Source: Anatilimnocola floriformis
GTDB taxonomy: Bacteria > Planctomycetota > Planctomycetia > Pirellulales > Pirellulaceae
NCBI RefSeq assembly: GCF_024256385.1
Contig: NZ_JAMLFW010000001.1
Coordinates: 4,278,001 to 4,342,000 of the forward strand
Direction: 5' to 3'
DNA: 64,000 nucleotides
Part shown: piece after piece, positions 1 to 8,956 of the stretch
How positions within the stretch are numbered: the stretch's first letter is position 1
How the letters are laid out: the number at the start of each line of letters is the position of its first letter
The notes under the pieces: generated by a model
Seen by the model: only the letters and a program-made list of their open reading frames with translations
Database searches by the model: none
Told to the model about the DNA's origin: nothing
Position numbers and translations under genes: made by a program

Positions 1-715
1 CGGGAATGATCAGATTCGTGACTTCCAGCCAAACATCGCTCTCGTGAACGAGCCACTTCAGCGTGTCGAGCACTGGTTGCAGATGCGAAAGGGTGACGTG
101 CTTGTAAAAGTCTTCGCTGAATGCTTTCAGATCGACGTTGGCCGCGTCCATGTATTCAAAGAACGGCCCGCGCGCTTCCGGCGTGATGTAACCTGCCGTC
201 ACCGCGACGGTTTTGATGCCCGCCGCGCGACAGGCCTTCGCGGTGTCGATCGCGTATTCGGCCCACACGACCGGATCGTTGTACGTGAACGCCACGCTAT
301 CGCAGCCGAGTTCTTTGGCGGCGGCGGCGATCGTCGCGGGCGTGGCTTCCTCGCTCAGCCGTTCGACTTCGCGCGATTTCGAGATGTCCCAGTTCTGGCA
401 GAACTTGCAGCCCAGGTTGCAGCCCGCCGTGCCGAAGGAAAGAACGCTGGTGCCGGGATAGAAATGATTCAGCGGCTTCTTTTCGATCGGGTCGATGCAA
501 AAGCCAGTGCTGCGGCCATAGGTGGAGAGAATCATCTCGCCGGCGATGTTCTCGCGAACAAAGCAAAAGCCGCGATCGCCGGGCCGCAAGACACAAGCTC
601 GCGGACACAGGTCACAGTGAATGCGGCTCGGTTCGTCGGTTTCATGCCACCAACCGCCCGGCTGATGAAAGCCGGCAGTCGGGTTGGGCGAAGGTGGCTG
701 AATGACGCTGCGCAT
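1..715 (-). CDS. amrS: AmrS-type radical SAM enzyme (AmmeMemoRadiSam system), C-terminus off the left edge
   Basis: The visible 238 residues start at ATG 715. They carry the radical SAM motif CxxxCxxC at residues 99-106 (GCNLGCKFCQNW), which binds the 4Fe-4S cluster and S-adenosylmethionine. Before it is a second cysteine cluster (C34, C37, C41, C51) with the CDLCPRAC and GFC pattern typical of AmrS, the PflA-like member of the AmmeMemoRadiSam set. The substrate of this family is not settled. The gene lies 57 bp downstream of the M50/HlyD gene on the same strand and could be co-transcribed with it. AMMECR1 and Memo partners are not in the window. The end of the gene lies beyond position 1. 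An upstream in-frame stop leaves ATG 715 as the natural start. Confidence 0.88.
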   Translation of the reverse strand, partial: MRSVIQPPSPNPTAGFHQPGGWWHETDEPSRIHCDLCPRACVLRPGDRGFCFVRENIAGEMILSTYGRSTGFCIDPIEKKPLNHFYPGTSVLSFGTAGCNLGCKFCQNWDISKSREVERLSEEATPATIAAAAKELGCDSVAFTYNDPVVWAEYAIDTAKACRAAGIKTVAVTAGYITPEARGPFFEYMDAANVDLKAFSEDFYKHVTLSHLQPVLDTLKWLVHESDVWLEVTNLIIP

Positions 716-772
716 GTCGACCGCGAGAAGAACGACGGCGGAAAATCCAAGCCACTATTCTACTCGTCGCGG

Positions 773-3007
773 CTACAACTCAAACCGAAACGTCCGGCAG
801 ATCATGCGCCAAGCGTGCTGAGCGAGCGTGAGCGAACCGGCGTGAATGCGGGCTTCGCCGGTCCCTTCGGCGACCCAGCGGTCGTCGGTTTCGCCGAGCG
901 GCACGCTGGCTTGATAGGTTTCCGAAACCGGGTGCTCACCGCCGTCGCTGCCGGTATGTGTCGAAATCCGACCGCCCGATTTGGTCGACAGGCTCGGCGG
1001 CACGGCGTTCCACGGTTGTTCCGAGATGTGTTCGATCGAGCCGCGGAGTTTTTCACCCGGCCATTGATCGAGCACGATTTCGACCGGTTGACCCGCACGA
1101 ATGAACTCCATCGCATTTTGATCGAGTGCGAGAACGGCTTCGAATTGGCCCGTCGGCGAAACCTTGCCGAGGAGCGTTCCTTTGTCGAGAAACGCGCCGT
1201 GATTCTTTGCCGCGAGTGGCCGACCATTCCAACCGGCTAACGTAACTTTGTCGGCGTGGGAGTTCGTTCGCTCGGGCGGCGGCAAGAACTGCCCGGCGAA
1301 CGGCGCTACGATGGTGAGCTTTTGCAGCTCGGCTTCACGCTGTTGCAGTTGACCGACGATGGCGGCCAGGGCTTCTTCGGTTTGCGAGAGTTGCCGCAGG
1401 GCTTCGCTATCGGTGTGCGCTCGTTGTCGCAGGCCTTCGATCTTGGTTTCGAGTTCGTCACGGCGGGCCCGCAGTTTTTGCGCGGCGATCTTGGCGTCGA
1501 TGTTGGTCAGCCTGGCCAGCGGTTGTCCCGCAAGGACCGAACCGCGATCGAGCCAAACGGCTTCGATTTCGCCTGGCACTTCCACATAGATGGCTTCGGC
1601 GCCGCGCGGCTGCAGCAGCACTGGGGCCGAAATGTAATGCGGCAGCGGCACGCAACAGGCCGCGGCAACCGCCCCCACCGCCAGCGAGCTGCTGATGACG
1701 ACACGTAATGGTTTCATCCGCTGCCTCCTCCCTGGAACTCTCAAAGATTGCACGAGCCGCCACACCGGCATCACGATCATCAGCGCGAGCGAACCGACCG
1801 CCATCCCTTGGCCGATGATCGACAGACCGTATGGCTTGAAGACTTGCGTGAGAAACCACAGCACCGAAAAAGTCACGACCCAGCCGTAGAGCGTCGACGC
1901 GATGCAAAACGCCGCGAACCACAACCGGCCGCGCACCGGCAAAAAGGGATCGATGTTTTCCTTGACGCCGAGGAACCAGGTCGCCGCTTTGCTGCGTACG
2001 AGCGACGAGGCCTTCTGCCGCAGATTGGGAATCTCGAGCAAATCGCACAAAATGTAATAGCCGTCGTAGCGCATTAGCGGGTTGGCGTTGAACATCAGCG
2101 TGCTGACCGAGCAGACAAACATCGTGTTGATGCACAGATGATTGACCAGCCCCGGCTCGGTGAACCACCAGATCCACGTGCAGGCCGCGGCGAGCAACAG
2201 CTCGATATACATGCCGGCGGCGCCGATCATGGCCCGCTTCCACTTGCTGGGAATGACCCACGCATCGGTCACGTTGCAATACAGGCAGGGCGTGAACACA
2301 AGCAGCATCAGGCCCAGCTCATGACTGTGCCCGCCGTAACGCCGGCAAGAGACACCGTGGCCAAACTCGTGCAGAACCTTCACCAGCGACATGATCACCG
2401 CGAGCAGCAACCAATTGCTGACGGCAAAAAATTCGCGAAATCGCGGCAGTTTCTGCGAGAATTCATCCCACTGCACGCCAATCAGCGCGAGCGCAGAAAG
2501 ACCGAAGCACACGCCGAAGAAAATGGCGATCGGCGAGAACAGCCAGCCGAAGTTGGCGTTCAAAACAGTAAGGAGCCAGTCGGGATCGAAGCCCCGAAAC
2601 CGCATGGCGAGCGGATTGCTGAGCGTCGCCCAGAACTTTTGACGCGACCGCTGTTCATTGCGCGTGCGGAGTGATTCACCTTGCCCAGGCGCGAGTGAAA
2701 CCAGCAAGTTGCTGCGATGGAGCATCGTCAACAATTGCTGCAGCGCGGCGATCGAAAGCTTCTGCGGGGCGAATTGCTCTTCGAATCGAGTCTGCAAATC
2801 GCTGAGGCTCGTCTGGCCATCGAGCCACGAGAGGAGCGTGAATTCTTCTTCCTCGAAGCGATAGTACTTAAGTGCCAGTGGATCTTTGATGACCCAGCAT
2901 GAACGGCCTTGCCACGTTTGTTGCACCAGCTCCAAGTCGCTGCGCATGCGCAAACCCAGCGCTCGGCTGGTGCTTGCGGAGTACAGGTCTTGGAGGGAAT
3001 TTTGCAT
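773..3007 (-). CDS. PqqD-like/M50 metalloprotease/HlyD adaptor fusion, membrane protein
   Basis: The 744-residue protein has three parts. Residues 30-105 resemble a PqqD-like winged-helix domain. Residues 150-440 form a multi-pass membrane core with the M50 site-2-protease zinc motif HEFGH at 213-217 and a second motif NANPLMRYDGYY near 307-318 that would supply the third ligand (D315). From about residue 470 there is an HlyD-type adaptor: lipoyl-like halves, a coiled coil around 490-550, and a beta-barrel. Such proteins are usually annotated as putative peptide zinc metalloproteases. The likely role is membrane processing or export of a peptide or large surface protein; the substrate is unknown. 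It follows the GAF/HlyD gene by 161 bp on the same strand, so the two probably work together. Confidence 0.85.
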   Translation of the reverse strand: MQNSLQDLYSASTSRALGLRMRSDLELVQQTWQGRSCWVIKDPLALKYYRFEEEEFTLLSWLDGQTSLSDLQTRFEEQFAPQKLSIAALQQLLTMLHRSNLLVSLAPGQGESLRTRNEQRSRQKFWATLSNPLAMRFRGFDPDWLLTVLNANFGWLFSPIAIFFGVCFGLSALALIGVQWDEFSQKLPRFREFFAVSNWLLLAVIMSLVKVLHEFGHGVSCRRYGGHSHELGLMLLVFTPCLYCNVTDAWVIPSKWKRAMIGAAGMYIELLLAAACTWIWWFTEPGLVNHLCINTMFVCSVSTLMFNANPLMRYDGYYILCDLLEIPNLRQKASSLVRSKAATWFLGVKENIDPFLPVRGRLWFAAFCIASTLYGWVVTFSVLWFLTQVFKPYGLSIIGQGMAVGSLALMIVMPVWRLVQSLRVPGRRQRMKPLRVVISSSLAVGAVAAACCVPLPHYISAPVLLQPRGAEAIYVEVPGEIEAVWLDRGSVLAGQPLARLTNIDAKIAAQKLRARRDELETKIEGLRQRAHTDSEALRQLSQTEEALAAIVGQLQQREAELQKLTIVAPFAGQFLPPPERTNSHADKVTLAGWNGRPLAAKNHGAFLDKGTLLGKVSPTGQFEAVLALDQNAMEFIRAGQPVEIVLDQWPGEKLRGSIEHISEQPWNAVPPSLSTKSGGRISTHTGSDGGEHPVSETYQASVPLGETDDRWVAEGTGEARIHAGSLTLAQHAWRMICRTFRFEL

Positions 3008-3026
3008 GGCTTAGTTGGCTGGATTG

Positions 3027-3161
3027 GGGAGGGCGAGGCTCCTGCCGAGCCGGGGGTGCGATGGAATTGACGATCGATATCTAACTATCGCTGCTAAATC
3101 AATCGATTGAATTTGGTTGAAGTGCGATTCCACCGCGGCTCGGCGGGAGCCTCGCCCTCCC
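3027..3161. repeat. Intergenic inverted repeat (REP-like, GGGAGGGCGAGGCTCC family)
   Basis: Two 26-bp arms (3027-3052 and 3136-3161) are inverted copies that match at 25 of 26 positions. Their shared core is GGGAGGGCGAGGCTCC. An 83-bp AT-richer spacer holding the palindrome CAATCGATTG separates them. The pair fills the gap between the GAF/HlyD and M50/HlyD genes. It may be a mobile REP-like unit or may form an mRNA hairpin between the two cistrons. Confidence 0.85.
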
Positions 3162-3168
3162 GAACAAA

Positions 3169-5292
3169 CTACAACCAGAAAAGCACTTTCGTCTGCACCG
3201 TTTCCAGCAGATCGACGAACCACACAAACCCCAGCGGCCGTTCGCCGCAGTAAAGCTTGCCGGTCACGGTCACCTGATCGTGCAGTTCCGGCAACCGCGA
3301 TTTATCGACCTGCACGCGGACGAGAATAGTGTTTCCTTCTTCGCCGCGGACTTGGGCCGTTTGTTCGACTTCGACAACCTTGCCGACGAATGTCTGGCCT
3401 GGATGACTGGCGAGAGTGAATGACACTTCGAGTGGTTCGCGAGTTCGCTCGTTCGGTTTCATTTGCCGTGCCGCGGCGAGGTGCTTGAGTCGCCGTTCGG
3501 GAACATAGAGCTCCAGTTCCCATGGCCCGCCCGGATCGGCGATCGACAGCAGGGCCTGGCCGCGCTCGACGGGGCGATGCAGCAGCAGTTGCTCGACTTT
3601 CCAAGTGACGACATGGCCCGCGGTTGGCGAGAGAACTTGCAGCCGCTTTTGCTTCTCACGGAAGAGAGCCAGCTCGCGATCGAGATTTCGCAGCCGTTGA
3701 TTCAGTTCGAGCAACTCGGCATTCAGGCGGTTTTCATCGGCCGTCGACAGCCGAGCGCCGTTGTTATTACGGTTGTCGAGCAAGGCGCGTTGCGTGGCGG
3801 CTTGCTGTTCGCTGGCCGTGTTTTGCTCGCCGAGAATCGTGGTCAATTCTTCTTCGAGCTCGTGACTGCTGAGCTGCATCAGCGGTTGATTCGGCTGCAC
3901 AAAGTCGCCGTGGCGGACATTGAGCGAATCGACCACGCCGCTGATCGGCGCGAAAACTTCGCGGCGTTCGGCGGGCTGCAGCTTGCCCCGCGCGGCGACT
4001 TCGAAATCGGCAGGCACGAGCACAAGTGCGGCGACGATTGCGGCGAGCGCGATGACGACGGCGAGCGTCTTCGGCAAGGCTCGCAGCGACGCGACCACGC
4101 CGAGGCTGCCGATGACTTTCCAAACTGGCAGCAGGAAAACGCTTTGATGCGACTTCACGGCAGCCAGCGCCGAGGCGCTGTGCTGGGCGACGAGTTCCAC
4201 GCGTTTGGATAAGTCCGCCGTCGGGCGGTCATCGGACAACTGTTCGACGATGATGGCGCCCAGGAGCGGCAACTCGCTGGCGCGAATCGGCTGATCGGTG
4301 TTCGCCGGCGCGATGGTGAGGGGCACCACCCCCAGCAACCGCGCGTGCGATTGATCGAGATAGGCCTGCAGCGCCGCTTCGATCTGTGGCGGCACATCGC
4401 CGGAAGCATGCGTATGCCAGAACGGCTCGCGGGCCTTGAGGACGCAGCGCGTCAGTTCGGCAAGCCGTTTTACCTGAGCAGCACGGCGGTCGAGCGAATC
4501 GAGACCGCTGACGGCGAGAACTTCGCAGCGTCCATTTTTCCAGAGGACCAGCGACACGCGCTCGCAGCCGACAATCCGCCGCCCTTCGTTAGCGATCGCA
4601 TACGCGGTCGGCATGAGTTCGAGTGAGCGGTGCACAGCAAGCACAAACTGTTCGACTTGTTGCCACAGGGCCTGGCGGTCGCGCATTTGTTTCAGGTGCT
4701 GCGTCTTCAAAAAGTCGCCGGCCAGATCGGCCATCTGCACCAGAAAGCGGAGGTAACCGCGCTGTGTCGTCGGCCCACCGCCGGGGCGCTGAAAGACTTC
4801 GACGATCGCCTGCGTCTCACCTTCGAGCAACAACGGCGCGACGACGAGCAGGTGCTGCGTGGGGTTGTCTTGACTCTTCAGGTCGGCGGCAGCACCAGCA
4901 TGCGGCGGCACAACTAGGGCCTGCTTCGATTCGGCGACGCGGGCGAGCAAACCACGATGCGCCGGCAGGTCCTGATCAACGGGAAAACCGGTCGCTGGAA
5001 AGTTGGCGTGGAAGGCGAGGTGCAAACCACCTTCTTGCTTCAGCCAAACCGCACCGCCGACAGCAGCCATCGCCGCGAGCACGCGGGAGAGAAAACCCTC
5101 GTAAAACTCCGACGGCGAAACGTCGCTCGCCGCGAGCTGGGCGACTTCGCCGACGAGATTGCGGATCTCGTTCCGCGTGTCTTGCAGCAGCGTGGGATCG
5201 ACCGGTTCCGTTGCGGGTTGCGTGTACGCACCGGGCGGCACGAACACCGGCTGGGGTGTGGTCGTTGTCGGTCGAGATGCCTGCGAAGTCAT
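3169..5292 (-). CDS. GAF-GAF-HlyD membrane-fusion adaptor protein
   Basis: The 707-residue protein has two GAF-like regions (about 60-195 and 215-390), one transmembrane helix (about 413-440, rich in A, V, L and I), and then an HlyD/MFP adaptor. The adaptor shows the half-lipoyl motif around GVVDSLNVRHGDFV, a coiled coil near 495-560, a second lipoyl half, and a beta-barrel near 590-690. GAF domains normally sense small ligands in the cytoplasm, whereas HlyD modules reach across the periplasm to an outer-membrane channel. The fusion therefore suggests an export adaptor with a cytosolic sensor. It is the first gene of a two- or three-gene minus-strand run with the M50/HlyD protein and AmrS. 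No ABC ATPase is adjacent. ATG 5292 is the start. Confidence 0.85.
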   Translation of the reverse strand: MTSQASRPTTTTPQPVFVPPGAYTQPATEPVDPTLLQDTRNEIRNLVGEVAQLAASDVSPSEFYEGFLSRVLAAMAAVGGAVWLKQEGGLHLAFHANFPATGFPVDQDLPAHRGLLARVAESKQALVVPPHAGAAADLKSQDNPTQHLLVVAPLLLEGETQAIVEVFQRPGGGPTTQRGYLRFLVQMADLAGDFLKTQHLKQMRDRQALWQQVEQFVLAVHRSLELMPTAYAIANEGRRIVGCERVSLVLWKNGRCEVLAVSGLDSLDRRAAQVKRLAELTRCVLKAREPFWHTHASGDVPPQIEAALQAYLDQSHARLLGVVPLTIAPANTDQPIRASELPLLGAIIVEQLSDDRPTADLSKRVELVAQHSASALAAVKSHQSVFLLPVWKVIGSLGVVASLRALPKTLAVVIALAAIVAALVLVPADFEVAARGKLQPAERREVFAPISGVVDSLNVRHGDFVQPNQPLMQLSSHELEEELTTILGEQNTASEQQAATQRALLDNRNNNGARLSTADENRLNAELLELNQRLRNLDRELALFREKQKRLQVLSPTAGHVVTWKVEQLLLHRPVERGQALLSIADPGGPWELELYVPERRLKHLAAARQMKPNERTREPLEVSFTLASHPGQTFVGKVVEVEQTAQVRGEEGNTILVRVQVDKSRLPELHDQVTVTGKLYCGERPLGFVWFVDLLETVQTKVLFWL

Positions 5293-5609
5293 GCTGGCAA
5301 CGGCTCGCGAAAAGTAGTTCGAACGCGCACTGCGGCTCGTCTATCTTCGGCGACGGCGGACTGCTGACTGGCGTTAGAATCGCTGCGATCGTCGCAGATT
5401 GCCAAAATCTGCCGCCGGGGCGTCCGCTACGGCGGGGGTAATATATAACAGGTTATGCGATTTTCTGAAAAATCGCAAAATATTGCAATGAAATGACTTG
5501 CGTCGATTAACAAGCTAAAAACCGGCTCCGCATATAACCTTTTATAACCTTCCGGACACGCCAGACATCTGCCATTGAAGTAGTGGCAAATTGGGTCGCG
5601 GCAGCCAAT
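5293..5609. other. AT-rich intergenic region with GTTATA-type repeats, upstream of the GAF/HlyD operon
   Basis: No convincing gene is present. The stretch 5441-5560 is far more AT-rich than its surroundings. It holds an inverted ATAAC/GTTAT pair (5445-5456), a hairpin GCGATTTT/AAAATCGC (5457-5476), and a direct repeat of TATAAC 10 bp apart (5533-5548). It lies upstream of the minus-strand GAF/HlyD gene and could hold its promoter and operators. The 5533-5548 sequence recurs exactly (reverse complement) at 55618-55633. Confidence 0.6.
5533..5548 (-). repeat. 16-bp GTTATA direct-repeat motif, copy 1
   Basis: On the minus strand this reads GTTATAAAAGGTTATA, two GTTATA units separated by AAAG. 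It is identical to 55618-55633 on the plus strand, and both copies sit in short AT-rich intergenic islands with extra ATAAC/GTTAT inverted pairs nearby. Operator or protein-binding sites are a possible reading; no binding protein is identified. Confidence 0.7.
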
Positions 5610-5646
5610 AAAAAAGGCTGTTGCCTCTTGGGAAGAAGCAACAGCC
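5610..5646 (-). terminator. Rho-independent terminator of pnp
   Basis: Reading the minus strand, a perfect 9-bp stem GGCTGTTGC/GCAACAGCC (5616-5646, 13-nt loop) is followed by six U residues (5610-5615). It begins 59 bp after the pnp stop codon. Confidence 0.92.
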
Positions 5647-5705
5647 AGAGTTGATGTCAAGCTGCAGGTTCGCTCGGACCAATGGTCCGGCCTAACGGGG
5701 ATCGA

Positions 5706-7997
5706 CTAGCGTCGACCGCCGCCACCGCCGCCGTGGCCACGACCACCACGGTCGCCGCCTCGGCCTCCGCGATCGTGACGGGGACGATCACCGCGGTCGC
5801 CGCCACGGTCACCACCGCCACCGCGATCTTCACGCGGCGGACGGGGCGGGCGTGGTTCGCCACCTTCTCCGGGCGGGCCGTCATTCTTCGGCGCGAGTTC
5901 ATCGGGCAAGCCGAGTTCCTCGAGAGCGCGACGGCGGCTGAGCTTCACGCGGTCGTGATCATCGACGTCGATGACGAGGACTTTCATCTCGTCGCCAACG
6001 CGGCAGATCTCGCCAACCGAGCTGACGTAGCCAGCGCACAGTTCGCTGATGTGCACCAAGCCATCGCGGCCCGGAATGATTTCGACGAAGGCGCCGAAAT
6101 CCTTGATGCTGCTGACCTTGCCGTTGTAGATCTTGCCGATCTGCACCGTCGCGGTCACCGATTGCACCTGCAACAGAGCTGCTTCGGCCCATTCGCGGTT
6201 GCTGCTTGCGATGGTCACGATGCCGCTGTCTTCGACTTCGATCACGCAGCCCGTGGCTTCTTGAATGCCGCGGATCATCTTGCCGCCAGGGCCGATGAGA
6301 GCGCCAATCTTTTCCGGATCAATCTGCGTGCGGAGCAGACGCGGGGCGTAAGCCGAGATGTCTTCCTTCGGACGCGAGATGCACGAGAGCATTTTGCGGA
6401 GAATCTGGATGCGGGCTTCGCGCGATTGCTCGAACGTAGCCTTGATGACTTCCTTGCTAATGCCTTCGATCTTCAGGTCGAGCTGAATGCCCGTGATGCC
6501 GTTTTGCGTACCGGCGATCTTGAAATCCATATCGCCGAAGTGATCTTCGTCACCGATGATGTCGGTAAGCAAGCACCATTCGTTTTCCGATTGTTGAACC
6601 AGACCGACCGAGATGCCGGCGACCGGATTGCTGATCGGCACGCCAGCGGCCATCAAGCCGAGCGTAGCGCCGCAAACGCTGGCCATCGACGAGCTGCCGT
6701 TCGATTCCAGAATGTCGCTGATCACGCGAATGGTATAGGGGAATTCTTCGGGCGACGGCAGAACCGGAGCCACGCTCCGCTCGGCCAAGGCACCGTGACC
6801 GATTTCGCGACGACCCGGGCCGCGGATCGGGCGGCATTCGCCGACCGAGAACGACGGGAAGTTGTAATCGAGCATGAACTTCTTGGCGTACTCTTCGAAC
6901 AGGCCGTCGACCCGTTGTTCGTCGCGGCTGGTGCCGAGCGTCACGGTGATGAGGGCTTGCGTTTCACCACGTTGGAACACGGCGGAACCGTGGACGCGGG
7001 GCAACACATCGACTTCGCAATGCAGATCGCGGAGCGTCTTGTAATCGCGGCCGTCGGGGCGAGCGCCCGAGATGATGAGATCGCGGATGACGACCTCTTC
7101 GAATTCATGCCACACCGTCGAGAAGCGTTCGGGCTTGATCGCGCCGTCGGCCTTCGGGTCGGGAATGATTTCGGCTTGAGCGCGAGCCTTGACTGCCTTG
7201 GCAGCTTCGGCGCGGGCTTGCTTGCCCACGGTCTGCTTGGCCGAGCGGTAGTCGTTGTAGTAGCTGCTCTTGATCCGATCCATCAAACCGTCGTCGGGCG
7301 GAGCCACGTATTCAGGCCGCGTGACGCCGATCTGCTGGGCGAATTCGCGCTGCAGTTGGCAGATTTCGACAATGGTCTGATGGGCGAACAGAATCGCCTC
7401 GTACATGTCGGCTTCGCTCATTTCGCGAGCAAAGCCTTCGATCATGGCGACCGAAGTTTCGCTGCCCGAAACGATCAGGTCGAGATCGCTCTCTTCGAGA
7501 TCATCTTGGCTCGGGAACGGAATGAACTGACCATTGACGCGGCCGACGCGCACCGAGGCGATCGGGCCACGGAACGGCAGGGGCGAGATGAACAGCGCAC
7601 AAGCAATGCCGTTCATCGCGAGGACGTCGGCGTCGGTCTGGGCATCGCTGGCCATGACCATGGCCTGGCATTGCACTTCGTCGCGATAACCCTTGGGGAA
7701 CAGCGGGCGAATCGGGCGATCGCAGAGACGCGAGGTGAGAATTTCTTTGGTCGTCGGGCGACCTTCACGCTTGATGAAACCGCCGGGGAACTTACCGGCC
7801 GCGGCAACGCGTTCGCGGTAGTCGCAGGTCAGCGGGAAGAAGTCTTGACCAGGACGGCCGGCGCCGCCGACCACGGCATTGAGCACAACGGTTTCGTTGT
7901 ATTGGCAAAGGACGGCTCCTGCGGCCTGTTTGGCCAGGAAGCCGGTTTCGAAGGAGAGGGTATGGCTGCCGATTTTCTTTTCTACGCGATGCTTCAC
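5706..7997 (-). CDS. pnp: Polyribonucleotide nucleotidyltransferase (PNPase)
   Basis: The 763-residue protein carries out phosphorolytic 3'-5' RNA degradation in the cytoplasm. Two RNase PH domains are visible, with the second catalytic block around SNGSSSMASVCG and GDEDHFGDMDFKIAG. A KH domain follows (GALIGPGGKMIRGIQ), then an S1 domain (YNGKVSSIKDFGAFVEIIPG). About 45 extra C-terminal residues are rich in Arg, Gly and Asp (RGG/DRGG repeats), beyond the usual length of about 700. The start is GTG at 7997, giving the usual beginning (V)KHRVEKKIG. It follows rpsO on the same strand, the classic bacterial order, and ends at a strong terminator. Confidence 0.97.
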   Translation of the reverse strand: MKHRVEKKIGSHTLSFETGFLAKQAAGAVLCQYNETVVLNAVVGGAGRPGQDFFPLTCDYRERVAAAGKFPGGFIKREGRPTTKEILTSRLCDRPIRPLFPKGYRDEVQCQAMVMASDAQTDADVLAMNGIACALFISPLPFRGPIASVRVGRVNGQFIPFPSQDDLEESDLDLIVSGSETSVAMIEGFAREMSEADMYEAILFAHQTIVEICQLQREFAQQIGVTRPEYVAPPDDGLMDRIKSSYYNDYRSAKQTVGKQARAEAAKAVKARAQAEIIPDPKADGAIKPERFSTVWHEFEEVVIRDLIISGARPDGRDYKTLRDLHCEVDVLPRVHGSAVFQRGETQALITVTLGTSRDEQRVDGLFEEYAKKFMLDYNFPSFSVGECRPIRGPGRREIGHGALAERSVAPVLPSPEEFPYTIRVISDILESNGSSSMASVCGATLGLMAAGVPISNPVAGISVGLVQQSENEWCLLTDIIGDEDHFGDMDFKIAGTQNGITGIQLDLKIEGISKEVIKATFEQSREARIQILRKMLSCISRPKEDISAYAPRLLRTQIDPEKIGALIGPGGKMIRGIQEATGCVIEVEDSGIVTIASSNREWAEAALLQVQSVTATVQIGKIYNGKVSSIKDFGAFVEIIPGRDGLVHISELCAGYVSSVGEICRVGDEMKVLVIDVDDHDRVKLSRRRALEELGLPDELAPKNDGPPGEGGEPRPPRPPREDRGGGGDRGGDRGDRPRHDRGGRGGDRGGRGHGGGGGGRR

Positions 7998-8299
7998 TGC
8001 TGCTACCTGATACTTTCTTGTCCTACGCTCCGGCGGGGCTGCTCAGAAATTGAAGTCAGCTGCTGGTCGCGCGAACCTGCGAGGAAAAACGAGCACTATT
8101 GGAGAAGAGACTTATTGCGGTGGCTGCTGATCGCCGAACGCTTCCTGGGCCAGATCTCTGGGCAGGGCAAAAAGCGCGCGACACGATAACGACATCAGCG
8201 AAAGAGGCTGATGCAGGGGCGATGAATCCAACCGGATGGAAGAAATGCTGCCCGGGTTGGCAATAACCTTGCCCCGACCCCAGGCCCTACTACAACGAC

Positions 8300-8330
8300 C
8301 GAATTGCCCGGAGAAAATCGGGGCAATTCG
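8300..8330 (-). promoter_or_regulatory. Stem-loop in the rpsO-pnp intergenic region
   Basis: A perfect 10-bp stem (cGAATTGCCC/GGGCAATTCg) with an 11-nt loop lies 84 bp after the rpsO stop and about 300 bp before pnp. There is no U-run, so it is not a classic terminator. In E. coli a hairpin in the same place is cut by RNase III during pnp autoregulation; an equivalent role here is inference. The rest of the 416-bp gap (7998-8413) shows no gene. Confidence 0.6.
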
Positions 8331-8413
8331 TGAACTCTCAGAACGCAATCCAGCTTCGTTGCGCTGCCGGGCTCTTCCCGACGAACACAAACCCACTTGC
8401 GCTTGTTACTTGC

Positions 8414-8683
8414 CTACTTGCGGATGCCCAGCTTACCGATGATTTCGGTGTAGCCAGCAGCATTTTCGCGGCGCAGGTAATCGAGCAGCGTGCGGCGACG
8501 ACTGACGAGCGCCAGCAGCCCGCGGCGGCTGGAGTAGTCTTTGTCGTGCGTACGCATGTGCTCGGTCAAGTTGTTGATACGGGCCGTCAGCACCGAGATT
8601 TGCACCTCAGGGGAGCCGGTATCGGATTCCGACCGACGATACTGCGAGATCAACTCTGTCTTACGTTCTTTCGTAACTGTCAT
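8414..8683 (-). CDS. rpsO: 30S ribosomal protein S15
   Basis: The 89-residue protein has the full length of S15 and its conserved features: the start [17 protein letters not shown], then [35 protein letters not shown], and the end [20 protein letters not shown]. It binds 16S rRNA in the central domain during small-subunit assembly. ATG 8683 is the start. The 273-bp upstream region (8684-8956), shared with the divergent aat gene, holds no other gene. Confidence 0.98.
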   Translation of the reverse strand: MTVTKERKTELISQYRRSESDTGSPEVQISVLTARINNLTEHMRTHDKDYSSRRGLLALVSRRRTLLDYLRRENAAGYTEIIGKLGIRK

Positions 8684-8956
8684 ATTCCGCCGTCATTCCT
8701 CCACGCGGCTGAGTTCCGATTCGCCGGAAAAAGGTCCCGGAAACCGTGCCCACTCAACCAGGGTGCAACAAACTCTCCTTGTAGTGCCCGCAGGCCCTCT
8801 CGGCCCGTGCGACATTCGACCGGAACTGGTCCCAAAACATCTACTAACCAAGAAACGATAAGCCAGTGAGTGTACCAACGCCCCCAAGGAATGCAAGGGC
8901 ATCGGTGACGCTAATCCAAAGGAATTTAACTGTCATCCAGGCCTATACTTAGCCAC

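Noticed and set aside
44-1240. 398-codon plus-strand frame at the left edge
   Set aside because: Antisense to the radical SAM gene and to the end of the M50/HlyD gene.
5427-5660. 77-codon minus-strand frame
   Set aside because: It runs through the pnp terminator and the AT-rich repeat island; no family and no clear ribosome site.
5682-8189. 835-codon open frame on the plus strand over pnp
   Set aside because: It is exactly antisense to pnp, has a composition typical of a reverse frame (rich in A, R, D, H, F) and no recognisable domain. GC-rich codon use keeps such frames open.
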